A stretch of DNA of 33,054 nt from Ectopseudomonas oleovorans. Lineage in GTDB: Bacteria > Pseudomonadota > Gammaproteobacteria > Pseudomonadales > Pseudomonadaceae. The stretch lies in contig NZ_QASO01000062.1 in the NCBI RefSeq assembly GCF_003052605.1, positions 37,896-70,949 of the forward strand. Reading direction: 5' to 3'. The position numbers and the translations under genes are program-made. Of this stretch, positions 20,559-29,074 are shown in pieces; within the stretch, counting starts at the first letter, position 1, and every line of letters starts with the position of its first letter. The notes beneath the pieces were generated by a model. The model did not search any database. It was not told the origin of the DNA and saw only the letters and a program-made list of their open reading frames with translations.

Positions 20559-21464
20559 TCAAACAGCGTGGATGCGGCGCAGCGGTTGCTGCGTTCGCGG
20601 GTCTGGCGGTGGTGGGTCGGTATCATCGAGGCCCGGGCGGACGATCAGCGGCTGGTCGCCGAGCACGCCTTCGACACCTTGCTGGATGGTCTTGGAGCGA
20701 CGCACCAGGAAGTCCACGAGGTGGTTGCGGATTCGGTAGAACTGCGGGTCGTGATGAATGGTCTCGCGGGTTCGCTCGCGCGGCAGCGTGTTGATGACGA
20801 TCTCGGCGATCCGCGCGTTGGGCCCGTTGCTCATCAACATCACTTTGTCGGCAAGGAGGATGGCCTCGTCGACATCGTGGGTGATCATGAACACGGTCTG
20901 CCGGGTCGCCGCGCAGATCTTCACGAGTTCGTCCTGGATCACCCCGCGGGTCAGCGCATCGAGTGCGCCGAATGGCTCGTCCATCAGCAGCATCTTCGGC
21001 TCGACGGCAAAGGCCCGGGCGATGCCGACGCGTTGTTTCATGCCGCCGGACAGCTCCGCCGGTTTCTTTTGCGCAGCGCCGGTCAGGCCGACCATCTCGA
21101 TAAAGCGTGCACCGTGCTCGGCAATCTGCTGGCGCGACCAGGACGGGTGTCGGGACTTCACGGCGAAGGCGATGTTCTGCTCGACCGTCAGCCAGGGCAT
21201 CAGCGCATGCCCCTGGAACACCACACCACGGTCCAGACTCGGACCGGCGATTTCCTTGCCGGCCATGACGACGCCACCGCTGCTTGGCTCCTCCAGGCCG
21301 GCAAGCACATTGAGAATGGTGCTCTTGCCGCAACCGGAGTGGCCGATCACGCAGACGAACTCGCCTTGTTCCAGGCTGAAGTTGATGTTCTCGAATACGG
21401 GAGGCTGGCTTGGCTGATAACGCTTGCTCAGCCCTTCGACCTTGAGGAATGCTTTAGTCGACAT
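20559..21464 (-). CDS. cynD: CynD-like ATPase of a cyanate/nitrate-type ABC transporter
   Basis: The 301-residue ATPase has Walker A GHSGCGKST, a Q-loop (GVVFQGHALMPW), signature LSGGMKQRVGIARA, Walker B MLLMDEPFGALD and the switch His in MITHDVDEA, all typical of the NrtD/CynD/SsuB group. The C-terminal tail (about 40 residues after FLVRRSK) is Pro- and Asp-rich and unlike the regulatory domain of NrtC. The ATG at 21464 overlaps the permease gene by 11 bases, with AAGGTGA as ribosome site. Cyanate is preferred over nitrate because cyanase follows directly, and no nitrate reductase is nearby. Confidence 0.88.
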   Translation of the reverse strand: MSTKAFLKVEGLSKRYQPSQPPVFENINFSLEQGEFVCVIGHSGCGKSTILNVLAGLEEPSSGGVVMAGKEIAGPSLDRGVVFQGHALMPWLTVEQNIAFAVKSRHPSWSRQQIAEHGARFIEMVGLTGAAQKKPAELSGGMKQRVGIARAFAVEPKMLLMDEPFGALDALTRGVIQDELVKICAATRQTVFMITHDVDEAILLADKVMLMSNGPNARIAEIVINTLPRERTRETIHHDPQFYRIRNHLVDFLVRRSKTIQQGVEGVLGDQPLIVRPGLDDTDPPPPDPRTQQPLRRIHAV

Positions 21465-22305
21465 AGGTCACCTTCTTTTGCAGTTGTGCGAAAAGGAGAT
21501 CGAGCAGCATGCCGATGACACCGATCATCAGTACCGCGAAGATCACGTTGGCCAGCGAAAGGTTGTTCCACTCGTTCCAGACGAAGTAGCCGATACCGGT
21601 GCCGCCTATGAGCATCTCGGCCGCGACGATGACCAGCCAGGCGATACCCATGGAGATGCGCATGCCGGTGATGATGGTTGGAGCCGCGGCCGGCAGGATC
21701 ACGCAGAAGGCCTTGCGCAGCGGCGATACCTCCAGCGTGCGTGCGACGTTCAGCCAGTCCTTGCGCACCCCGGCTACACCGAATGCGGTGTTGATCAGCA
21801 TCGGCCAAATCGAGCAGATGAAGATCACGAACACTGCCGAGACCGATGAGTCGCGGATGGTGTAGAGCGCAATCGGCATCCAGGCCAGCGGCGAGATGGG
21901 CTTGAGCACCTGAATGAAGGGGTTAAGTGCCTGGTACAGGAGCGGCGACATGCCGATCACGAAGCCGAGTGGAATTGCTACGGCCAGTGCGATCAGATAG
22001 CCGAGCGCGACGCGCCCGAGCGAATGCGCAAGCTGGATACCGATGCCCTTGTCGTTCGGGCCGCGGTCGTAGAAGGGTTCGCTTAGCTGCTGGCCAGCCA
22101 GTTCGAAGAACTGCGCCGGCGTGGGGAAGCCGTCCTTCTTCGGCGCCTCGGCCGTTTGTCCCATGAGCGCGGCGTATTCGGCGTCTGCCGCGCTCACGTC
22201 GGTCTGCTGGGCGGGGGTATGGGTGGCGGTCTGCCAGACCAGCAACAGTGCGGCCAGTAACAATACCGAGACCAACGCCGCCTTCAGGCGAAGATGATTG
22301 TTCAT
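21454..22305 (-). CDS. cynB: CynB-like permease of a cyanate/nitrate-type ABC transporter
   Basis: The 283-residue membrane protein starts with a hydrophobic segment (KAALVSVLLLAALLLVWQ), followed by a periplasmic stretch of ~80 residues and about five more transmembrane helices. The EAA-like loop is VARTLEVSPLRKAFCVILPA, and GMRISMGIAWLVIVAAEML is characteristic of NrtB/SsuC permeases. It pairs with the binding protein (4-base overlap upstream) and the ATPase (11-base overlap downstream), so all three are translationally coupled. Confidence 0.88.
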   Translation of the reverse strand: MNNHLRLKAALVSVLLLAALLLVWQTATHTPAQQTDVSAADAEYAALMGQTAEAPKKDGFPTPAQFFELAGQQLSEPFYDRGPNDKGIGIQLAHSLGRVALGYLIALAVAIPLGFVIGMSPLLYQALNPFIQVLKPISPLAWMPIALYTIRDSSVSAVFVIFICSIWPMLINTAFGVAGVRKDWLNVARTLEVSPLRKAFCVILPAAAPTIITGMRISMGIAWLVIVAAEMLIGGTGIGYFVWNEWNNLSLANVIFAVLMIGVIGMLLDLLFAQLQKKVTYVD

Positions 22306-23708
22306 GGTCGGGTCCTCATGCGTGGAATGTCGAAGCCGGCCAGGTAGTCGTCCGGGGCGGTCGGATCGTATGGCCTGCCCATCACCTCGAACGGCTTGTA
22401 GCCACTGGCCAGCTGAGCCTCGGCTTCGGCCATGCCCAGCGCAGCCATCTGCCGGCGTGCGTCGGTGAGCAAAAACACTTGCTCGGCCAGCGCGCTGTAA
22501 TCAACATCCGTCTTCACGTAACCCCAGCGCTTCATCTGGGTCAGCATCCAGGTGGCCATGGAGTACCAGGGCATGGGGTCGAAGCCTGAGCGTTGCGGTT
22601 CGTTCTGTACCTGGCCCAGGCCATCGGCATAACGCCCGGAAAGCGCCTGGAGGATCACCGTCTCCGGCTGGTTGAGATAATTCGGCGTCGAGATCGCCTT
22701 GGCGATGGTCGGCAGCTGGGCCTTGTCCTGAGCCATGGCGGCGGCGTTGAGAATGGCGCGGTAGAGCGCGGCGAACGTATTGGGGTTTTCCGTGATGAAG
22801 GCTTCGGATACACCGAAGGAGCAGCAGGGATGGCCATCCCAAAGGTCCTTCGACAGCACATGGATGAAGCCGACCTGGTCATACACGGCGCGCTGGTTGA
22901 ACGGCTCGGGGCCGAAGAAACCGTCGATGTTGCCGGCCCGCAGGTTGGCGATCATCTCGGCCGGCGGCGTTACCCGCAGCTGCACGTCGCGGTCCGGGTC
23001 CAGCCCGTGCTCGGCGAGGTAATAGCGCAGCAGGAAGTTGTGCATCGAATATTCGAAGGGAATGGCGAACTTGAAGCCTTTCCAGTTCTTCGGGTCGCGG
23101 TTTTCCTTGTGCTTGAGCGCCAGAACGATGGCCTGGCCGTTGATGTTCTGGATGGTGGCGACCCGCATCGGTTGCGGATTCGAGCCCAGGCCCATGCTGA
23201 TCGCCAACGGCATGGGGGCGAGCATGTGTGATGCGTCCAGCTCGCCGTTGAGCATGTTGTCGCGCACCAGTGCCCAGCCGGCGGTCTTCTGCAGGCTTGC
23301 CGACAGGCCCTGCTCCTGATACAGCCCGAGCGGGTCAGCCATGATTAGCGGCGTGGCGCAGTTGATGGGGATGAAGCCGATCTTCAGATTGGTCTTTTCC
23401 AGCGGCCCGCGTTCATCGGCCATCGCCTGCAGTGACGTCAGCGGCAGCACGCTGGAGATGGCGGCCATTGCCGTGCCGACACCGACCGCCTGGAGAAAGC
23501 GCCGGCGCGTCACGTCGTTAGGGAAGAGCGCGCGCACCGCCGCGGCCTCGACGAAGTCCTGCGACAGCATTTCCCGGTCGCGCGAGCGTGCCAGTCGCGC
23601 CTGTTCCGCAGCGCGATCATGCGCTTCGGGGCTTTCGTGCTTTCCGCAGGCACAACCGGTCAGCGTGGCATGCTCCGAATAGGGGCGGAAGAAGTTATTG
23701 TCGCTCAT
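22302..23708 (-). CDS. cynA: CynA-like substrate-binding protein with internal twin-arginine signal
   Basis: The 468-residue protein of the NrtA/CynA/SsuA group binds the substrate outside the membrane. It carries a twin-arginine signal TRRRFLQAVGVGTAMAAI only at about residues 67-85, preceded by a ~65-residue N-terminal extension with HATLTGCACGKHESPEAHD, a Cys-Ala-Cys motif. The mature domain shows LKIGFIPINCATPLIMADPL, IPFEYSMHNFLLRYYLAEHG and GNIDGFFGPEPFNQRAV, typical of nitrate/cyanate-binding proteins. The ATG at 23708 follows GGAGGGTAC. Its stop overlaps cynB. Substrate choice (cyanate, nitrate, or a thiocyanate-like anion) cannot be read from sequence; cyanase next door favours cyanate. 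Confidence 0.85.
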   Translation of the reverse strand: MSDNNFFRPYSEHATLTGCACGKHESPEAHDRAAEQARLARSRDREMLSQDFVEAAAVRALFPNDVTRRRFLQAVGVGTAMAAISSVLPLTSLQAMADERGPLEKTNLKIGFIPINCATPLIMADPLGLYQEQGLSASLQKTAGWALVRDNMLNGELDASHMLAPMPLAISMGLGSNPQPMRVATIQNINGQAIVLALKHKENRDPKNWKGFKFAIPFEYSMHNFLLRYYLAEHGLDPDRDVQLRVTPPAEMIANLRAGNIDGFFGPEPFNQRAVYDQVGFIHVLSKDLWDGHPCCSFGVSEAFITENPNTFAALYRAILNAAAMAQDKAQLPTIAKAISTPNYLNQPETVILQALSGRYADGLGQVQNEPQRSGFDPMPWYSMATWMLTQMKRWGYVKTDVDYSALAEQVFLLTDARRQMAALGMAEAEAQLASGYKPFEVMGRPYDPTAPDDYLAGFDIPRMRTRP

Positions 23709-23735
23709 GTCTGTACCCTCCAGTTTGGTCTGCAG

Positions 23736-25073
23736 TCACGCGGCGTCGGCGCGGCCAACCCGCAGCGTTGACGTAGTCGTGCCGTTGGTTCGTTGTTCCA
23801 TGAGCAGAAAGCCATCGGTTTCCTGGACGACATGCCAATGCCCGTCTGCATGAGGCATGCCGTGCAGGGCGATCGGCAAGGAGGCGGTCTTCAGCCTGAT
23901 GACGGGATCGCTGTGGCGATAGAGCGCGCCCGGCATGCCGGCGATATGGGCGGCGATGGCTCGCGCCTGACGGGCGATGGGTTCGATGAAGCGGCAGGGC
24001 ATACCGCCAAGACTGATGCAATCGCCCAGGGCATAGATGTCCGGGTCGCTGGTCTGCAGCGTGGCGGGGTCGACGCTGATGCCGCGTGCGAAGTCCAGAC
24101 CGGCCAGGCGCGCCAGGCGGGGTTCGGTGGCCAGGCCGGTAGCGGCGATCACCTGATCCACGTCACGGCGCTGGCCACAGCGAGTCAGCAGGCGCTTGCG
24201 GCCGTCGGCGAGCGAGGTCAGCGAGGCGATTTCGACGTCGCCGAGCAGCTCGATGCCCAACTGGCGTTGCGCGGCGTTCAGACGGCGGGCCGCCGGCTCG
24301 GGCAACAGGTTCGCCAGTGGTAAAGATTGACGATCCATCAGCGTGACCCGGTGACCCGCTCGCGCCAGGTCCTCGGCGATCTCACAGCCGATCATCCCGG
24401 CACCGATAACCGCCACGTCCTGGGGGCCGCGCTCGGCCAGCCGCGCCTGCAGGCCGGCCCAGCCGTGCAGGTGGTTGACGCGCCAGCAGAGCTCGGCCGG
24501 CAGCGCAACGGGCAGTGCGGGGCGGGCACCCTGAGCGAGAACCAGCCGGGTGTAGCTCAGGTTGCCGCGTGTGGTGCGCAGTTGACGGAGCCGTGGGGAT
24601 AGGCCTACGGCGAAGGTTTCCGGCAAAAGGCGCACGCCAAGCCGAGCAGCGGCCTCGGCGGCGCGCTCGCGCACCAGCTTGTCGGCCGACTGACCGCGGC
24701 TGAGCGCAACGGACAGTTCGGGCTTGTGATAAAGGTCGCCCTTGCAACCGCTGACCAGCGTGATGGGGGTGCTCTGATCGATGGCGCGGATGGCTTCGAT
24801 GACAGACCAGCCGGCCAGTCCGCCACCGACCACCACGATGCCTGTCTCGCGAGGCCCGACCGGCATCGCCACGGCAGCTGGCGCCTCGCGCATCACGTAG
24901 GGTTCGAAATCCAGCTTGGTCACGCCGCAAAGCGGGCATTCCCAGTCATCCGGAATGTCCTCGAAGCGGGTGCCGGGCGCCAGCCCGCTGTCCGGATCAC
25001 CGAGCGCTTCGTCATAGATCAGGCCACAGGCGCGGCAAATGAACTGCCGCCAGGCTTGGGTGATTGCACTCAT
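23736..25073 (-). CDS. Rubredoxin fused to NAD(P)H-dependent rubredoxin reductase
   Basis: The 445-residue protein joins two electron-transfer modules. Residues 1-60 are rubredoxin: Cys13-Arg-Ala-Cys16 and Cys46-Pro-Leu-Cys49 hold one iron, with [10 protein letters not shown] as diagnostic block. Residues ~75-445 are a flavoprotein reductase: FAD site [16 protein letters not shown](P) site [20 protein letters not shown], and a second FAD contact in DIYALGDC. It passes electrons from NAD(P)H through FAD to the fused rubredoxin, as in AlkT-type systems. It overlaps the flavoprotein gene upstream by ATGA, so its natural partner is probably that enzyme, or O2/peroxide detoxification. No alkane hydroxylase is nearby. 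Confidence 0.88.
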   Translation of the reverse strand: MSAITQAWRQFICRACGLIYDEALGDPDSGLAPGTRFEDIPDDWECPLCGVTKLDFEPYVMREAPAAVAMPVGPRETGIVVVGGGLAGWSVIEAIRAIDQSTPITLVSGCKGDLYHKPELSVALSRGQSADKLVRERAAEAAARLGVRLLPETFAVGLSPRLRQLRTTRGNLSYTRLVLAQGARPALPVALPAELCWRVNHLHGWAGLQARLAERGPQDVAVIGAGMIGCEIAEDLARAGHRVTLMDRQSLPLANLLPEPAARRLNAAQRQLGIELLGDVEIASLTSLADGRKRLLTRCGQRRDVDQVIAATGLATEPRLARLAGLDFARGISVDPATLQTSDPDIYALGDCISLGGMPCRFIEPIARQARAIAAHIAGMPGALYRHSDPVIRLKTASLPIALHGMPHADGHWHVVQETDGFLLMEQRTNGTTTSTLRVGRADAA

Positions 25074-26209
25074 GCTGGCTGGGCCTCCTGCATCAGGCGG
25101 TTCATCTGGTAGCGCAGGTGCTTGATCGCCGGGGTAACGATCGCCACGAATTGCGCCTCGCGGATGCGTCGTTGTGGTCCGGCACTCATCAGGTAACCGC
25201 GCGCGCCTTGGTGAAGCAGGGCCGACTGGGTCGCACGCAGGGCCAGCTCGGCGCCTTGTACGCGCGCATCGAGCACGTCGAGCATGAAGTCCTTATCGGT
25301 TTCGTAAGGGGTGCGCACCAGCGCGGCGACCCGTGAATTGAGCTCGGCAAATTCGGCTTGGAGCACGTCGGGACGGTCATGAAGGAACTGGTTGACGTGC
25401 CCCAGTACCGGCTCGACCTCGTTCATCGCGTCCAGGCTGGCCTGCACCAGGCCGGTCGCCATTCCGACCTGCAGGAGGATGAAGGCGGCGCGGACGCGGT
25501 TGACGAAAGGGCCGGCGGGGTCGGCGATGAGCTGGTCTTCGCCGATGAAGTGATCAGTCAGGCGGATGCCCCAGGTGCTGGTGCCTTCCATGCCGGAAAA
25601 TGCGGGGCAATGCCTGAGGTCGACCCGCTCGTCGAGATCGAGCAGAAACATGATCTCGTGGGAACGAGTACCGTCGGCGCGATCGACACCCGCGATCGCA
25701 CCGCAGTATTGCCCGGGGGCGATGTGGCTGACCCAGGGCAGTGAACCGCTCACCCGATAGCCGCCTGGCACCCGCTGTGCGCGCAGCAGCATCGGCTCGA
25801 TGCCGGCCATGGCCTTCATCGGGTTGGACAGTGCGGTACCGCCGAAGCTACGACCTTCGACGTGGTCGTTCAAGCGCGCCAGCAGAGCCGGGTTCGCCGA
25901 TTGCTCCATGTACAGGCCGCAGACGTTATGGCACCAGGCGAGAAAGCCGGTGGACCCACAACTGCGGGCGATCTCGCTGTTAGCTGCTAGCGCTAGCCCA
26001 AAGTCGGCCCCGCGCCGGTCCAGATGCGCGCCGAACGCGCCCACCTCGGCGAGGCGCGCCATGATGTCCAACGGGTAGTAACCCTCCCGGTCGATACGGT
26101 TGGCGGCCTCGGCGAGAGGCCCGCTGGCTATCTCGGATACCCGCTGGAGCATGGTTTTGTCGTTTACGCTGGGTGTCAGCTCAGCAACGGGCGCGGCGAC
26201 ACTGTTCAT
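25070..26209 (-). CDS. Acyl-CoA-dehydrogenase-fold flavoprotein, probably not a dehydrogenase
   Basis: The 379-residue protein has the acyl-CoA dehydrogenase fold: an N-terminal helical domain, a central beta domain ([34 protein letters not shown]) and a C-terminal helical bundle. The usual IYEGT/catalytic-Glu motif near the C-terminus is absent; the equivalent region reads [19 protein letters not shown]. That pattern suits flavin-dependent monooxygenases of this fold (DszC/SfnB-like) better than beta-oxidation. The start at 26209 has a perfect AGGAGGT site; a longer frame runs antisense and is rejected. It is coupled to the rubredoxin reductase by ATGA. Substrate unknown; context suggests a sulfur- or nitrogen-containing small molecule. 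Confidence 0.75.
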   Translation of the reverse strand: MNSVAAPVAELTPSVNDKTMLQRVSEIASGPLAEAANRIDREGYYPLDIMARLAEVGAFGAHLDRRGADFGLALAANSEIARSCGSTGFLAWCHNVCGLYMEQSANPALLARLNDHVEGRSFGGTALSNPMKAMAGIEPMLLRAQRVPGGYRVSGSLPWVSHIAPGQYCGAIAGVDRADGTRSHEIMFLLDLDERVDLRHCPAFSGMEGTSTWGIRLTDHFIGEDQLIADPAGPFVNRVRAAFILLQVGMATGLVQASLDAMNEVEPVLGHVNQFLHDRPDVLQAEFAELNSRVAALVRTPYETDKDFMLDVLDARVQGAELALRATQSALLHQGARGYLMSAGPQRRIREAQFVAIVTPAIKHLRYQMNRLMQEAQPA

Positions 26210-26231
26210 GGCGACCTCCTCGATGCGTTGC

Positions 26232-26780
26232 TCAGTCGGCCAGCGCGATGCTGAACGGAATGGGATTGCGCATGCTATTGGCCACGGGCGAGTAGAAGTT
26301 GGCGTGCTTGACGATCTCGTCGAGCTCTTCGCGAGTGGCATCGCCCTCCACCAAGACCTTTACGCGAATCTCTTGGAAGCCCATTTGCTCCGGTTGCATC
26401 GGTGCACCGCCGGCACCCCACGCCGCTGGGTTGCCAATGTCGGCTTCCAGGAAGATTTCCAGCTTGCTCAGCTTGACCTGCTTCCAGGTGGCCACTGCTG
26501 TAATTCCTACGGCAAGACAGCCACCCAGCCCGGAGAGCACGATCTCGCCCGGAGCGGGCGCCGTGTCTTCACCGAACAGGTGCAGAGGCTCGTCGACCAC
26601 AACGGCCTCGTGGTCACCGACATAGCTGAGGCTGCGGTACATGCCCTGCATGACCGTGCGGACCTTGTTAGTGCCGCGGCTGGCCGGGTTGTTGCGGCCC
26701 TTCTCGGCGAAGGCCATCAGGCCGTCTCGATCGATCGGTCGCAGGTAGGTTTTAACGGTGGTAGGTGCAGGTGCGTTCAT
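26232..26780 (-). CDS. OsmC-like protein
   Basis: The 182-residue protein belongs to the OsmC/Ohr superfamily, thiol-dependent peroxidases or related redox proteins. The visible core is GEIVLSGLGGCLAVGITAVA with the conserved active-site Cys in GGC, and the helical block DATREELDEIVKHANFYSPV ending in NSMRNPIPFSI; the family's second Cys is replaced by YSPV, so the two-Cys mechanism of Ohr is doubtful. The start at 26780 follows GGAGAG; an ATG 12 bases upstream overlaps that site. It is the first gene of the cluster, 62 bases downstream of a -24/-12 promoter. Confidence 0.82.
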   Translation of the reverse strand: MNAPAPTTVKTYLRPIDRDGLMAFAEKGRNNPASRGTNKVRTVMQGMYRSLSYVGDHEAVVVDEPLHLFGEDTAPAPGEIVLSGLGGCLAVGITAVATWKQVKLSKLEIFLEADIGNPAAWGAGGAPMQPEQMGFQEIRVKVLVEGDATREELDEIVKHANFYSPVANSMRNPIPFSIALAD

Positions 26781-26841
26781 GGTGCTCTCCATTCAGTTCA
26801 TCAGTACCAACGCGATGTCAGTCCTGGCTGAATGGGATATC

Positions 26842-26856
26842 GCAACTGCCATGCCA
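26842..26856 (-). promoter_or_regulatory. Sigma-54 (-24/-12) promoter of the cyanate-sulfur cluster
   Basis: The minus strand reads TGGCATGGCAGTTGC: GG and GC are ten bases apart, as RpoN promoters require, and the TGGCA/TTGC halves match the consensus. It lies about 62 bases before the OsmC-like start and directly downstream of the sigma-54 activator gene. Confidence 0.82.
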
Positions 26857-26955
26857 GCTGTCGAAGATTTTAAAAATATCTTTACATTTCAGCCTGTTAC
26901 GGGGTGCTAATTTGGTTTTGGTCTGATTTTTTCCTTCGCTGAACCGGAGTAGAGT

Positions 26956-26990
26956 CGAACACAATGTTGACATTGTCGACATTGTGTTCG
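26956..26990. promoter_or_regulatory. Palindromic enhancer site for the sigma-54 activator
   Basis: CGAACACAATGT (26956-26967) and ACATTGTGTTCG (26979-26990) are perfect 12-bp inverted arms. Inside lie GACATTGT at 26969-26976 and again at 26978-26985. The site is about 117 bases from the -24 element, normal for an upstream activator sequence, and sits 3 bases from the regulator stop codon. It could also act as a bidirectional terminator, but its AT-rich stem argues against that. Confidence 0.7.
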
Positions 26991-26993
26991 GCT

Positions 26994-28586
26994 TCAGCGA
27001 ATGGCTACCAATTTCTGCCAGCGGTAGTGGAACTGGCGCGCGGTCATGCCCAGCAGCTGAGCGGCGCGCGTCTTGTTTCCGCCACAGCGGTCCAGCGCCT
27101 GGCGCAGCGCATCGGCAGTATGGGAGGTCACCGAGACGTAAGGTCGGATGTCCTCAATATAGGCAGGGAGGCTGGGCGGTGACGTGGCCAGGGGAGGTGT
27201 CGGCGCAGCTTGCTCGTTCTCCCGTGGCAGGTAGCGGTCGACGTCCGCTGCGCTCAACAGGGCGTGGTCGGCTAGCAGCACCATTCGCTCAATGACATTG
27301 GACAGCTCGCGAATGTTGCCCGGCCACGCATGCCGCTGCAGGCGCTTAATCGCCTCGGCACTTAGGCTGACGTTTCGCTGGTTGGCCTGGTTGATCCGGT
27401 TGAGGAAGTGCAGCACCAGCACGGGGATGTCAGACCGGCGCTCAGCCAGCGAGGGCAGGCGTATCGGGATGACGTTTAGCCGGTAGTACAAGTCCTGGCG
27501 GAAGTTGCCGGCGGCGACTTCGGTCTCCAGTTCACGGTTAGTGGCTGCCACCAGCCGGACGTCGATGTGCAGCTCGCGCTTGGCCCCGAGGCGGGTGATG
27601 GTGCCCTCCTGCAGCGTACGTAGCAGCTTGGTCTGCATGGCCAGCGGAAGCTCGCCAATCTCATCGAGGAAAATGGTGCCGCCATCTGCCTGCTCGAACC
27701 AGCCGGCACGCGCCGTTTGCGCCCCGGTGAAGGCGCCTCGCTCGTAGCCGAACAACTCCGACTCGAATAGCGAATCGGGAATGGCTGCGCAATTCACGCG
27801 GATAAACGGCTTGTCCCGTCTGGGGCTGGACAGGTGCAATGCACGCGCGAACAGCTCCTTGCCGGTTCCGGACTCGCCGAGCAGCAACACGCTTGCGGTG
27901 GTATTCGCAACGCGCTCCAGTTCTGAGAGCGCGCGCAGCAGCTGGGGCGCGCTGCCGATAATCCCGTAGCGGCTGGAGCGGGTCTCCAGTGCCCGGGCCA
28001 GTAGGGCGTTGCGTTGTTCGAGCGCCTCGGTTTTTTCCCTAAGGTGTTCTTCCAGATGGAGGATCTGCCCGGCAAACGTCGCCAGGATTCTCAGGATGGT
28101 GAGGTCATCTGCCAATGGGCGTGCTCGGCTGCGGATGCGATGGCAGGCCAGTACGCCGATGGTGCGCTGGCCGATCTGGATCGGTAATGCGATATAGGAA
28201 ACCGGCCCGGAAGGGAGGTTGTTACGCGCGACCATGCGGCCGAGAAACAGCGGATCGTTATCGATGTCCTGAACGATGATCAACTGACCTCGAGCCAGTA
28301 CTCGTCCGGTTACACCTTCGTCTGGTGCGTAACGCCCGCGGCTGACTTCGTCTGCGGTCAGTCCGTAGGCATAGCGGATTCGGCTCGATTGGCCCGATTC
28401 GTCGAGCAACACGATTCGCCCGCGGTTCAACCCCAACAGTTCGGACAGTAGGTGAAGCATCTCCCTCAATACGGTCTCGGGAGAAAAGTCCCGCCCGGCC
28501 AGTGCGGTTACCTGCTGTAGCAGCAACATCTCTTGAGTCCGCCAGAAGGCGGGTGAACTCTCCGATTCTTTATCACTGCTGTTCAT
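26994..28586 (-). CDS. Sigma-54-dependent activator with GAF sensor (CynF-like position)
   Basis: The 530-residue protein has a GAF-type sensor (about residues 25-180), a short linker, an AAA+ domain with Walker A GESGTGKE (237-244), the sigma-54 contact GAFTGA (284-289) and Walker [11 protein letters not shown], and a Fis-type helix-turn-helix at the C-terminus ([20 protein letters not shown]). All activator motifs are intact. It resembles NifA-like regulators in plan. It is encoded just upstream of a palindrome and an RpoN promoter that face the nine-gene cluster, so it most likely activates it. P. pseudoalcaligenes has a sigma-54 regulator, CynF, before cynABDS; equivalence is inferred. 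The GAF ligand is unknown. Confidence 0.9.
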   Translation of the reverse strand: MNSSDKESESSPAFWRTQEMLLLQQVTALAGRDFSPETVLREMLHLLSELLGLNRGRIVLLDESGQSSRIRYAYGLTADEVSRGRYAPDEGVTGRVLARGQLIIVQDIDNDPLFLGRMVARNNLPSGPVSYIALPIQIGQRTIGVLACHRIRSRARPLADDLTILRILATFAGQILHLEEHLREKTEALEQRNALLARALETRSSRYGIIGSAPQLLRALSELERVANTTASVLLLGESGTGKELFARALHLSSPRRDKPFIRVNCAAIPDSLFESELFGYERGAFTGAQTARAGWFEQADGGTIFLDEIGELPLAMQTKLLRTLQEGTITRLGAKRELHIDVRLVAATNRELETEVAAGNFRQDLYYRLNVIPIRLPSLAERRSDIPVLVLHFLNRINQANQRNVSLSAEAIKRLQRHAWPGNIRELSNVIERMVLLADHALLSAADVDRYLPRENEQAAPTPPLATSPPSLPAYIEDIRPYVSVTSHTADALRQALDRCGGNKTRAAQLLGMTARQFHYRWQKLVAIR

Positions 28587-28705
28587 GATGGCCTTACCTT
28601 GTCTGACATAAGCGAAGTGTCAGTGGGCATTCGAAGCAATTTGCGGGCCCAGCTAACGACTTTCCCGCTAGCTGCAGATACCGGCGTTTGACTGGGTTTG
28701 CCGGG

Positions 28706-28905
28706 TCAAGCCGGCATACTCCGTACATCTCGCCTGACGGCCTGAGGCGGCACACCGAAGCCGCGGACGAAGGCTTCGCGTAGATGGCGCCGGTCGCGGA
28801 AGCCCGTTTCACGGGCGATGGTCTGCCAGCGCTTTTCAAATTCAGGCGGTGACAGGACAGCAGGCTGCGGTTCGCGAGCGACTACAGGCGCGGCGATAAA
28901 AGCAT
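28706..28905 (-). pseudogene. Probable C-terminal remnant of an AraC-type regulator
   Basis: The minus-strand frame ends LSPPEFEKRWQTIARETGFR and DRRHLREAFVRGFGVPPQAV then RRDVRSMPA before a TGA. The second part has the pattern of the last helix-turn-helix of AraC-type regulators (IAxxxGFxxxxxLRxAFxRxFGxxPQxxR). The rest of the DNA-binding domain and the sensor domain are missing, with no ribosome site or start. In the 488-base gap 28587-29074 this relic and the inverted repeat at 28985-29048 are the only things I can see. Confidence 0.5.
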
Positions 28906-28984
28906 GAACTCGTCGTATCCGATCAACGGGCTTGAACCTCTCCTAGTTTCGTAGACGCCTGTGAACCACAAATTGAGCTTCGTG

Positions 28985-29048
28985 AACGCCCGCTTCTGGC
29001 CGCCTCATGCCTGACGCGCCTGGCTAGCTCTGGCCAAACGCGGGCGTT
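28985..29048. repeat. Inverted repeat related to the GCTTTTGGCCG family
   Basis: AACGCCCGCTTCTGGCC (28985-29001) and GGCCAAACGCGGGCGTT (29032-29048) are imperfect inverted arms (15 of 17) around 30 bases. The left arm contains GCTTCTGGCCG, close to the GCTTTTGGCCG core of the other repeats. It stands between an AraC remnant and a LysR gene end and could be a terminator as well. Confidence 0.5.
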
Positions 29049-29074
29049 AATAGCCATCGGCCTAGGCAGCGTCC

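Noticed and set aside
20553..21518. Plus-strand open frame of 321 codons across cynD
   Set aside because: It is antisense to an ATPase with all catalytic motifs; no ribosome site or recognisable domain.
20559..23708. Nitrate or taurine/sulfonate ABC transporter
   Set aside because: The family allows it, but cyanase directly downstream and absence of nitrate reductase or sulfonate monooxygenase genes favour cyanate.
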